Below are positions 1 to 7,262 of a DNA stretch of 64,000 bases, piece by piece (positions within the stretch are counted from its first letter, which is position 1; each line of letters opens with the position of its first letter). The notes below the pieces were generated by a model that was not told the DNA's origin, searched no databases, and saw only the letters and a program-made list of their open reading frames with translations. The stretch lies in contig NZ_JABELE010000001.1 in the NCBI RefSeq assembly GCF_013009345.1, positions 297,136-361,135 of the forward strand. Reading direction: 5' to 3'. Both the position numbers and the translations under genes were made by a program. The stretch comes from Acinetobacter geminorum (GTDB lineage: Bacteria; Pseudomonadota; Gammaproteobacteria; Pseudomonadales; Moraxellaceae).

Positions 1-75
1 AAAGAAAAAGCTTCCTATGTTACACCTCAAATCAAATATCGTGAATCATCAGTTCAAAATATGGGTATTTATTAA
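1..75 (+). CDS. C-terminal end of an upstream gene (partial)
   Basis: The first reading frame is open from base 1 and ends at TAA (73-75), giving 24 residues that end in SVQNMGIY. The window edge cuts off the rest. Codon use resembles the neighbouring genes, and a terminator-like hairpin follows before pntA, which fits a real gene end. I do not recognise the family from so short a tail. Confidence 0.45.
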   Translation, partial: KEKASYVTPQIKYRESSVQNMGIY

Positions 76-146
76 ATAAATATTGGGTGGTATTTTAAAA
101 AAGTTCAATTAGAATCCAAATTCTGTACAAAGAATACACATGGGGG

Positions 147-172
147 AAACATTGCAGCTTAGCAATGTTTTT
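147..172 (+). terminator. Hairpin terminator upstream of pntA
   Basis: An 8-9 bp inverted repeat (AACATTGC / GCAATGTT) with a 6-nt loop is followed by a short T run. It lies between the upstream gene end and the pntA ribosome-binding site. It could end the upstream transcript, or act as a leader hairpin for pntA if transcription starts before it. Confidence 0.55.
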
Positions 173-202
173 GACAATGAGAAATTAGCTTGAGGAACGC
201 TC

Positions 203-1330
203 ATGCAGATCGGAATCCCAACCGAAACTGTCGTCGGTGAAAATCGTGTAGCTGCTACGCCAGAGACAGTAAAGAAGTTGATTAGCGCTGGTCATAGCGT
301 TGTGATTGAACGTGGTGCTGGTGTAAAGGCTGCGTACATTGACAGTGCTTATGAACAGGTCGGTGCAACCATTACGGATGATGCCTATACGGGTAGTCAA
401 ATTATTTTGAAAGTTCGTGCACCACAGGGCGCGGAAATTCAGAAACTTGCAGCAAATACCGCTGTTGTAGCAATGTTTGATCCTTATCGTAACACCGAGC
501 TAGATCAGTTTGCGAATCAACAAGTGTCTGCTTTTGCTTTAGAACTGCTTCCTCGTACGCTTTCTCGTGCACAAAACATGGATGTGTTGTCTTCTCAAGC
601 AAACTTAGCTGGTTATAAGTCGGTTTTACTTGCTGCTGCTGAATATCAACGCATGTTCCCAATGCTTATGACTGCTGCGGGTACTGTAAAGCCTGCGCGT
701 GTTGTAATCATGGGTGTTGGGGTTGCTGGTCTTCAGGCGATTGCAACTGCAAAACGTTTAGGTGCAATTGTTGAAGCAACTGATTTACGTCCTACAGCAA
801 AAGATCAAGTTGAGTCTTTAGGTGGTAAGTGGTTAGACGTACCAATGTCTGAAGAAGAGCAACAACGTGCAGCGGATGCCGCTAAAAATGGTTATGGATG
901 GATGCCAGGTGAGCAATACATCAAAGACCAAGCTGCAATTGTAGATAAAGCTGTTTCTAATGCTGACATCGTGATTACTACTGCATTGTTACCAGGTCGT
1001 GATGCACCACGTTTAATTAAAGCTGAAACTGTTGCCAAGATGAAACCGGGCTCTGTCATTTTAGATATGGCTGTTGAAACTGGTGGTAACGTTGAAGGCT
1101 CTAAGGTTGGTGAGACTGTGTTTACAGAAAATGGCGTGAAAATTTTGGGTGTTCCAAATATTCCCGCAACTGTAGCAACAGAAGCTTCTGCATTGTATGC
1201 GCGTAACGTTTTTAATTTCGTAGAGACCCTATTCGACAAAGAGAAAAACTTTGCGATTAATCAGGAAGACGAAATCCAAAAAGCCCTATTGGTCACTCAT
1301 GGCGGTCAAGTACTGCTTAAGCGTGGTTAA
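203..1330 (+). CDS. pntA: NAD(P) transhydrogenase alpha subunit, part 1 (NAD-binding domain I)
   Basis: This is the soluble NAD(H)-binding half of proton-translocating transhydrogenase, which uses the proton gradient to move hydride from NADH to NADP+. The 375-residue protein has the domain I start (IGIPTE..GENRVA) and a dinucleotide-binding loop GVGVAGLQA near residues 171-179. It ends before the membrane part, which the next gene encodes, so the alpha subunit is split as in Rhodospirillum rubrum rather than fused as in E. coli. GAGGAA precedes the ATG. The second subunit starts 11 nt downstream, so the three genes form one operon. Confidence 0.95.
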   Translation: MQIGIPTETVVGENRVAATPETVKKLISAGHSVVIERGAGVKAAYIDSAYEQVGATITDDAYTGSQIILKVRAPQGAEIQKLAANTAVVAMFDPYRNTELDQFANQQVSAFALELLPRTLSRAQNMDVLSSQANLAGYKSVLLAAAEYQRMFPMLMTAAGTVKPARVVIMGVGVAGLQAIATAKRLGAIVEATDLRPTAKDQVESLGGKWLDVPMSEEEQQRAADAAKNGYGWMPGEQYIKDQAAIVDKAVSNADIVITTALLPGRDAPRLIKAETVAKMKPGSVILDMAVETGGNVEGSKVGETVFTENGVKILGVPNIPATVATEASALYARNVFNFVETLFDKEKNFAINQEDEIQKALLVTHGGQVLLKRG

Positions 1331-1341
1331 GGAGATTTCTC

Positions 1342-1656
1342 ATGGTTGAAACTATTACAATTTTCGTCCTTGCCATCTTCGTAGGTTATTACGTGGTTTG
1401 GGGTGTTACGCCAGCTTTGCATACACCACTTATGGCAGTAACCAATGCGTTGTCATCTATTATTGTGGTAGGTGCAATGTTGCAAACTGTAGGTCTGCCA
1501 GTTTTAGGTGTAGATGCTAACGTTGCATTTCAAAGTGTGAATGTGGTGAGCGTACTTGGTGCGATTGCAGTATTTTTGGCAAGCATTAATATTTTCGGTG
1601 GCTTTGCAGTAACTGCACGCATGCTGGAAATGTTCAAGCCTAAGCAAAAGAAATAA
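1342..1656 (+). CDS. pntA: NAD(P) transhydrogenase alpha subunit, part 2 (membrane segment)
   Basis: This 104-residue, almost wholly hydrophobic protein corresponds to the C-terminal transmembrane region of E. coli PntA (often called PntAb or PntA2). It shows three to four membrane helices, starting with TITIFVLAIFVGYYVVWG, and a positively charged end (KPKQKK). With PntB it forms the proton channel (domain II). It lies between the other two subunit genes, with gaps of 11 and 12 nt and a GGAG site before its ATG. Confidence 0.93.
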   Translation: MVETITIFVLAIFVGYYVVWGVTPALHTPLMAVTNALSSIIVVGAMLQTVGLPVLGVDANVAFQSVNVVSVLGAIAVFLASINIFGGFAVTARMLEMFKPKQKK

Positions 1657-1668
1657 GAGGGCTTTGAC

Positions 1669-3123
1669 ATGGAATTTATTCAAGTAAATGCAAACTGGTT
1701 GTACCTTGTTGGTGCAATCCTCTTTATCTTGACGCTTCGTGGTTTGTCTGGTCCTAAAACAGCAATTCAAGGTAACCGTTACGGTATGATCGCGATGGCG
1801 ATTGCAGTTGTAACGACTTTCTTTGTTGCGAATAACCCAGTCATTTGGATGATCGTTGGTGCAATGGTGTTAGGCGCAATCGTGGGTATCGCACGTGCAC
1901 GTACAGTACCAATGACTCAAATGCCAGAAACTGTTGCGCTTATGCACTCATTGGTGGGTTTGGCTGCGGTATTAATTGCGATTGCTGCAATTTTACATAA
2001 CAACCAATTAACTGCATTGTTTGCTCAAAATGAGGCGGCTTTGACTGCAGCTGGCGTACAACATGCACACATGAGTAAGGTTCACTTATTTGAATTGTTT
2101 GTTGGTTGTTTCGTTGGTGCGATTACCTTTACTGCATCTGTGTTTGCGTATGGTAAATTGGCTGCGAAAAAATGGGCTAAAACAATTTCTGGTGCATGGG
2201 TTAAACCTGTTCAAGCACTTATCTTTGTTGCGATGTTGGCTTGTGGTTTCTACTTCTTTACAACTGGCAACATGACTGCTTTCTGGGCAATGACAGCACT
2301 TGCACTTGCATTTGGTTGGGTTTGGATTGCGCCAGTGGGTGGTGGTGATATGCCTGTAGTGGTATCACTTCTTAACTCATTCTCTGGTTGGGCAGCAGCA
2401 GGTATTGGTTTTACACTTGAAAACAACATGTTGATCGTTGCTGGTTCGCTTGTAGGTTCATCTGGTGCGATTCTGTCGTACATCATGTGTAAAGCAATGA
2501 ACCGTTCGATCATCAATGTATTGTTTGGTGGGGCAATGGGTGGTGCAGCAGTTGCATCTGCAGATAAAGGTGAACAAGTTCAACGTAACTACCGTTCAGG
2601 TTCTGCTGATGATGCTGGTTTCTTGATGTCAAATGCGGACAGCGTTGTGATTGTACCGGGTTATGGTATGGCGCAAGGTCGTGCTCAAAATGCGGTAAAA
2701 GAGTTGTGTGAACTTTTGAAAGAACAGGGTGTAACGGTTCGCTTTGCAATCCATCCGGTTGCAGGTCGTATGCCTGGTCATATGAACGTACTACTTGCTG
2801 AAGCGGACGTGGCATATGAAGACATTTTGGAAATGGATGAGATCAACTCAGACTTCCCTGCAACTGACGTAGTACTTGTAATTGGTGCAAACGACGTTGT
2901 AAACCCAGCTGCGAAAGATGATCCAAGCTCACCGATTTATGGTATGCCAATTCTTGAAGCTCATAAAGCACGTACAATTATGGTAATTAAGCGTTCTATG
3001 GCAACAGGTTATGCTGGTCTAGACAACGACTTGTTCTATAACGAAAAAACAATGATGATCTTTGGTGATGCCAAGAAAGTTGTTGAAGATATGACAAAAG
3101 CAATTAACGGTACAGGCCACTAA
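1669..3123 (+). CDS. pntB: NAD(P) transhydrogenase beta subunit
   Basis: PntB carries most of the membrane domain and the NADP(H)-binding domain III. The 484-residue protein begins with many hydrophobic helices (about residues 1-280). The C-terminal domain holds the NADP site around VPGYGMAQGRAQ and the conserved IGANDVVNP and GYAGLDN segments. The size matches the family (E. coli 462). It is the last gene of the pntAa-pntAb-pntB operon and is followed by a strong terminator. The complex supplies NADPH for biosynthesis and oxidative-stress defence. Confidence 0.96.
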   Translation: MEFIQVNANWLYLVGAILFILTLRGLSGPKTAIQGNRYGMIAMAIAVVTTFFVANNPVIWMIVGAMVLGAIVGIARARTVPMTQMPETVALMHSLVGLAAVLIAIAAILHNNQLTALFAQNEAALTAAGVQHAHMSKVHLFELFVGCFVGAITFTASVFAYGKLAAKKWAKTISGAWVKPVQALIFVAMLACGFYFFTTGNMTAFWAMTALALAFGWVWIAPVGGGDMPVVVSLLNSFSGWAAAGIGFTLENNMLIVAGSLVGSSGAILSYIMCKAMNRSIINVLFGGAMGGAAVASADKGEQVQRNYRSGSADDAGFLMSNADSVVIVPGYGMAQGRAQNAVKELCELLKEQGVTVRFAIHPVAGRMPGHMNVLLAEADVAYEDILEMDEINSDFPATDVVLVIGANDVVNPAAKDDPSSPIYGMPILEAHKARTIMVIKRSMATGYAGLDNDLFYNEKTMMIFGDAKKVVEDMTKAINGTGH

Positions 3124-3134
3124 GTTGCTTTAAA

Positions 3135-3165
3135 ATAAAAAACCACCTTCGGGTGGTTTTTTATT
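3135..3165. terminator. Bidirectional terminator between pntB and the SDR gene
   Basis: AAACCACC / GGTGGTTT with a TTCG loop, flanked by A and T runs, serves the convergent pntB (plus) and SDR (minus) genes. Confidence 0.85.
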
Positions 3166-3177
3166 TGGGCTGTTTTT

Positions 3178-3999
3178 TTAAAGAAATTTTTCTACAAGGT
3201 CCATAGATTGTTGATAGAGGTCACGTGCAAGTTGCCGATTTTTAGCATGTGATGATTTCCAGTCTGGCATATGTGCGCTGACATATTCGCCATTACGGTT
3301 CTGCCATGCCTCAGAAGTTGCCATTTCTGTAATGAGGTTTGCTGGAACTGAGGTTGGGACTAGGCCTAATTTCATCGCCGCATAGACAGGTTTGGGTAAG
3401 TCGCGATAAATATCAGAAGCGACACCGCCTGGATGTAGTGCGTTATTGGTAATTGAACTTCCGGCTAACTGTTCTGCTAATGCATTGCTGAATAGTAAAT
3501 TCGCAAGCTTTGATTGACCATAATAGAACAGGGGATTGTAAAAACCTTCTGCGCGAAATTTATTGGATTTAATTGAGCCAACCCAATGAGCAATAGACGC
3601 AAGATGAATAATGCGCGCTTTAGGAGACTGTTGTAAAACTGGAAGTAGTTTTTGAGTTAATAAAAAATGGCCTAAATAATTAACCCCAAATTGTTGTTCA
3701 AAGCCTTCATGGGTCAGTTGTTTTGTTTTGGCAAATAAACCTGCGTTATTAATGAGTACGTCAAGGTTGCCATATTTATCTGCAATTTCATCGGCAGCTT
3801 TTCTAGTTAATTCAAGACTATTTAAGTCGAGAGAAACGACATCGACTTGTCCTTGGTTAAGTGAGCGTAGTTTGTTTTGTGCCTCTTGCGCTTTTTGAGG
3901 ATTTCGACATGCCAAAATCACATGTTGCCCTTGTTTAACAAGTTGTTCTGCTGTCGCGAAACCTATGCCCGTATTAGCACCTGTAATTAATATCTTCAC
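3178..3999 (-). CDS. Short-chain dehydrogenase/reductase (retinol dehydrogenase-like)
   Basis: This is a Rossmann-fold SDR with the cofactor motif TGANTGIG at the N-terminus, the NNAG motif, a catalytic Ser in HLASIAHW and the YxxxK pair in YYGQSKLAN. It most resembles the retinol/WW-domain oxidoreductase-like SDR subgroup, which uses NADP(H); the substrate is unknown. I use the GTG start at 3999 because GGAG lies 8 nt before it and the Rossmann strand begins right after (KILITGA). A longer frame to 4041 adds a tail with no site. Length is 273 residues. It is a single gene converging on pntB. Confidence 0.85.
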   Translation of the reverse strand: MKILITGANTGIGFATAEQLVKQGQHVILACRNPQKAQEAQNKLRSLNQGQVDVVSLDLNSLELTRKAADEIADKYGNLDVLINNAGLFAKTKQLTHEGFEQQFGVNYLGHFLLTQKLLPVLQQSPKARIIHLASIAHWVGSIKSNKFRAEGFYNPLFYYGQSKLANLLFSNALAEQLAGSSITNNALHPGGVASDIYRDLPKPVYAAMKLGLVPTSVPANLITEMATSEAWQNRNGEYVSAHMPDWKSSHAKNRQLARDLYQQSMDLVEKFL

Positions 4000-4162
4000 T
4001 TTCTGTACTCCGGTTATGCTATTTATTGGTGGGGACTTCAAGAATTTGTATAGTGCTGCAAATTTGACAATTTGTCATGTCAAAATTGGTTGTAAGTGAT
4101 GATTGGTGCTTTGGGGATAGGGTCTGCGTATTTGAATGTCATTAAAATTGATGTTAGATAAA

Positions 4163-4195
4163 TAAAAAAAGCGGCTCAAAAGAGCCGCTTTTTTT
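4163..4195 (-). terminator. Terminator after rsfS
   Basis: A GC-rich stem (GCGGCTC / GAGCCGC) with an AAAA loop is flanked by A7 and T7 runs. It sits just past the rsfS stop codon and is symmetric, so it can work both ways. Confidence 0.85.
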
Positions 4196-4207
4196 AAAAG
4201 CAAAATT

Positions 4208-4609
4208 TTAAGCAACCGACTCTGGAGCGGTACGCCATAAGCTTTCTAAATCATAGAATTTACGAGCTGTTGGTAGCATTACGTGTACTACAACAAAGCC
4301 GAGATCAATCAAGATCCATTCTGCATCTCGTTCACCTTCAACGCCAATCGGGCGGAAACCGGCTTTTCGAGCTTCTTCTGCAACATTGTCAGCAAGTGCT
4401 TTGACATGGCGAGTAGAAGTACCACTTGCAATTACAATAGCATCAGCGACATTGCTAATTGAGCTAACATCTAACTGGAGAATATCTTTTGCTTTTACAT
4501 CAACTAAAGCGTCGTGGACGACTTTGAGACAAGCTTGTACGTCTTTATTTGAGGTGTTCATTGCGAAATCGTGAGAATTAGACACGCTGGGCGATGGTTC
4601 TAAATTCAT
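4208..4609 (-). CDS. rsfS: Ribosomal silencing factor RsfS
   Basis: RsfS (YbeB/Iojap family) binds ribosomal protein L14 and blocks 50S-30S joining during starvation. Family motifs visible: DVSSISNVADAIVIASGTS, RHVKALADNV, GVEGERDAEWILIDLG and the VVHVMLP strand. The start is uncertain. Candidates are GTG 4639, ATG 4609 (an AGGA lies about 13 nt upstream) and ATG 4561, which best matches the length of E. coli RsfS. I give 4609, so the N-terminal extension may not be real. nadD, its usual partner, is not in this window. Confidence 0.88.
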   Translation of the reverse strand: MNLEPSPSVSNSHDFAMNTSNKDVQACLKVVHDALVDVKAKDILQLDVSSISNVADAIVIASGTSTRHVKALADNVAEEARKAGFRPIGVEGERDAEWILIDLGFVVVHVMLPTARKFYDLESLWRTAPESVA

Positions 4610-4690
4610 ATAGGGTATATTTTCCTGACAATTACTCACTATCTAATATAGTGGTTTTCTCACTAAATTTCAAACAGAAGTCGTAACAGT

Positions 4691-5485
4691 TTATATATTT
4701 ACATCATCTGAAAAGTATTTTTTCTTCCATGTAAACGACTGATTTGAAGCATTTTCAGGTTTATATTCTGCTGCAATGTAGTTCTGATATGAACTTTGCT
4801 TTAACCAAGAAAAAATTTGTTCATAAGGAATTTGAGCTGTATCAGGCTCATGGCGGCCCGGGCAGTCTGCAAATTGAATATGACCAATTAAGTTAATATT
4901 TTCTTGTAAACCCTCAAGTACATCTTCACCCATCATGGCCATGTGATAGCAGTCATATTGCATTTTGAGAGCAGGGTGATTGACTGCTTCTAGCATTTCT
5001 TGTCCCTGTGCAATATTCTGCACCAAAAAGCGAGGCATATCCGTGCCATTAATCATTTCGAAAACAGGCTCTATACCATGTTCACTTAATAAGTTGCAGG
5101 CATGTTTTAAATTGGCTGCTAACGTTTTTAAACAAGGAAGTAAGTCAGCATCTAGCGGTTGTTTACCTGCTAAAATATTAACACGAGGAACTTTTAAAGC
5201 AGTGGCATAGCTAATGGCCAATTCTAAGGCTTCATGAAAAGCTATCTCTTGGCCGGGAATGCCTGCTAAACCGTTTCCGCCTTGCATAAGATCACCAGCA
5301 GGAACATTGATTAGACAGAGATTGAGGTTGTAACGTTCAAGTTGGTCTTGAATCTCAGAAATGGTAAGTTCGTATGGGAATTGGATTTCTACATGTTCAA
5401 AGCCCTCTGCATGGGCTAATGCGAAGCGTTCAATTAAAGAAACTTCGGTAAAAATCATGGATAAGTTAACGGCAAGACGACCCAT
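4691..5485 (-). CDS. hyi: Hydroxypyruvate isomerase
   Basis: This TIM-barrel sugar-isomerase-like enzyme (AP endonuclease 2 superfamily) interconverts hydroxypyruvate and tartronate semialdehyde. Diagnostic segments are the N-terminal AVNLSMIFTE, FEMINGTDMP (metal-binding Glu), MQYDCYHMAMM and GHIQFADCPGRHEPDTA. The ATG at 5485 has GGAG 7 nt upstream; an in-frame TTG six bases earlier is less likely. It follows glxR by 16 nt, so the two enzymes make a short glyoxylate/hydroxypyruvate route. Glyoxylate carboligase (gcl), the usual third member, is not in the window. Confidence 0.88.
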   Translation of the reverse strand: MGRLAVNLSMIFTEVSLIERFALAHAEGFEHVEIQFPYELTISEIQDQLERYNLNLCLINVPAGDLMQGGNGLAGIPGQEIAFHEALELAISYATALKVPRVNILAGKQPLDADLLPCLKTLAANLKHACNLLSEHGIEPVFEMINGTDMPRFLVQNIAQGQEMLEAVNHPALKMQYDCYHMAMMGEDVLEGLQENINLIGHIQFADCPGRHEPDTAQIPYEQIFSWLKQSSYQNYIAAEYKPENASNQSFTWKKKYFSDDVNI

Positions 5486-5501
5486 ACACAAACTCCGTTT
5501 A

Positions 5502-6368
5502 TTATTGCTCTACTACTTGAATCATAGTAGCTAAATCTTTCTCAGCAAAGCCATTTTTTTGGTGAGTTTGTAGCTGTAATAGAGCTTTTTGTGCAACAGG
5601 GATATCTAAATTAACATTGTTAGCCAATGTTACCGCGTTGTTAAGATCTTTAGATAATGTTTGAACTTTCCACTGAACAGGCTCGAATGTATGAGTTGCC
5701 ATGCGTGGTGCAAGTATTTGAAATGGCTTTGAGTCGGCAAATCCACCAGCTAGAGCTGGAGCAAGTAATGTGGTGTCTACACCAGCTCGGTCTGCTAGTG
5801 CTACAGCTTCAGCGATAAGAGCACTATTTGCTGCCACAATGAGTTGATTACAAATTTTAGTGGCTTGACCCGTACCTATATCACCCATTCGTGTTACACG
5901 TTGAGATAAGACATTAAAAATGGGAGCTAATTCCGTAATCGTTTGAGCATCACCACCTGCAAAAATAACAAGTGTGCCTTGTTCTGCACCAGCTGTCCCA
6001 CCTGATACGGGTGAATCAATCCATATAACGTCATGCGCAGCAGCAGCTTGAGCAAGCGTTTTTGTTGCAGTAACAGATAAGCTTGAGAAATCAACAATTA
6101 CCTGTTTAGCTTTTAAATTAGGCTGAATTTGTTCAAATACTACTTCTACTGCTTTGTCATCTGCTAGGCAGGTTAAAATAATTGGATACTCACCAATATC
6201 TGAAAGCTCTAAAGGCTGTGCGCCGATATCAATCAGTTCTTCACATGCAGAAGGGGTTCGATTCCAAACCGCAACTTGAAAACCAGCCTGAATAAGACGG
6301 GTTGCCATGCGGCTCCCCATCAGCCCTATACCTAAAAAAGCAATAGGGGTATTACGATCAAAATTCAT
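5502..6368 (-). CDS. glxR: Tartronate semialdehyde reductase (2-hydroxy-3-oxopropionate reductase)
   Basis: This is a member of the beta-hydroxyacid dehydrogenase family (6PGDH-like NAD-binding domain plus all-alpha domain). The 288-residue protein has the N-terminal GIGLMGSRMA nucleotide loop, the substrate-binding SPVSGGTAGA, and the catalytic Lys in GQATKICNQ. Close relatives include 3-hydroxyisobutyrate dehydrogenase. I prefer GlxR because hyi lies immediately downstream; specificity is inferred from that context. The crotonase gene ends 12 nt upstream, so all three may share a transcript. Confidence 0.8.
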   Translation of the reverse strand: MNFDRNTPIAFLGIGLMGSRMATRLIQAGFQVAVWNRTPSACEELIDIGAQPLELSDIGEYPIILTCLADDKAVEVVFEQIQPNLKAKQVIVDFSSLSVTATKTLAQAAAAHDVIWIDSPVSGGTAGAEQGTLVIFAGGDAQTITELAPIFNVLSQRVTRMGDIGTGQATKICNQLIVAANSALIAEAVALADRAGVDTTLLAPALAGGFADSKPFQILAPRMATHTFEPVQWKVQTLSKDLNNAVTLANNVNLDIPVAQKALLQLQTHQKNGFAEKDLATMIQVVEQ

Positions 6369-6380
6369 AATCTAAGCTCT

Positions 6381-7169
6381 TTATTTATATTGGCGTGGTA
6401 AAAAATTAACTTCCGGATGTTTGTCTTTTTTACGAGCAAGTTTGCTATTTTTACCAAGTAATAATTTAAGTTGCCAGATTTTTTCTAGACGTAATGACTT
6501 TTCAGGTTGGTGTTCCATTGCATCAAGTACACGTTTTGCTGCAGTTAGGGCATCAGGTGAGCGTTGTAACATTTCAGCAGCTATTTCATTGGCTTTTTCT
6601 AGTGGAGAGTTGCTTAAATGAGTCACAAGACCAATTTCTTTTGCATAATTCCCATCAAAAACACGGGCTGTTAAGGTGAGTTCTTTTGCAAGGTCAACAC
6701 CAATTAAGCCTTTCAATGAGCGAGTAAGTCCCATATCTGGAACTAAGCCCCAACGGCTTTCCATAATCGACATTTTAGTGTCTGGATGAGAGATGCGAAT
6801 ATCAGCTGCTAAGGCAAGTTGCATTCCGGCACCAAAACAATATCCTTCAAGAGCTGCAATCACAGGTACAGGTAAATTTTGCCAAATCAGGAATGCTTTC
6901 TGGAATAGACTTTGGCCAGGTTTAACAAGCTCCCAAATGGCAAAAGCGGAGTTTTTCGGATTATTCAGATCAGATAAATCAATTCCAGCACTAAAAACTT
7001 GTGCTTCCCCTGTCAAAATCACACAGCGGATATCTCTATCTTTTTTAATGGCTTTTGCTGTTGAAACGAGTTCTTTTAATAAGGCAAAACTCATGGCATT
7101 ACGTTTATCAGGACGGTTTAGATAAACTGTTGCAATGCCATTATTCTTTTCAATACGTAAAAGTGCCAT
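6381..7169 (-). CDS. Enoyl-CoA hydratase/isomerase (crotonase) family protein
   Basis: This 262-residue crotonase-fold protein has the N-terminal YLNRPDKRNAM signature and an oxyanion-hole region FSAGIDLSDL and GYCFGAGMQLALAADIRI. In classical enoyl-CoA hydratase two Glu residues activate water. Here the first position is Gln (GMQLAL), while the second Glu is kept in IMESRWG, followed by VPDMG with an Asp. It may therefore be an isomerase or another crotonase rather than a true hydratase. It is first in a probable operon with glxR and hyi. Confidence 0.82.
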   Translation of the reverse strand: MALLRIEKNNGIATVYLNRPDKRNAMSFALLKELVSTAKAIKKDRDIRCVILTGEAQVFSAGIDLSDLNNPKNSAFAIWELVKPGQSLFQKAFLIWQNLPVPVIAALEGYCFGAGMQLALAADIRISHPDTKMSIMESRWGLVPDMGLTRSLKGLIGVDLAKELTLTARVFDGNYAKEIGLVTHLSNSPLEKANEIAAEMLQRSPDALTAAKRVLDAMEHQPEKSLRLEKIWQLKLLLGKNSKLARKKDKHPEVNFLPRQYK

Positions 7170-7262
7170 GAAATTCCCGCTTATTTTTTTATCGATAAGC
7201 GGAGCATAACATGGCTGTAATTTGGAAACATGACAGCTCAGTCATACCAGTTGGTAGATATG

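Noticed and set aside
171..176. TTGACA as a -35 box for pntA
   Set aside because: A matching -10 would fall on the ribosome-binding site and no TATAAT-like hexamer is there.
3178..4041. Longer N-terminus for the first SDR protein
   Set aside because: The GTG at 3999 has a proper ribosome-binding site and starts exactly at the Rossmann strand; the extra residues match nothing expected.
6253..6266. GGTTCGATTCC, resembling a tRNA T-arm
   Set aside because: It lies inside the glxR coding sequence, and no acceptor stem or anticodon arm surrounds it.
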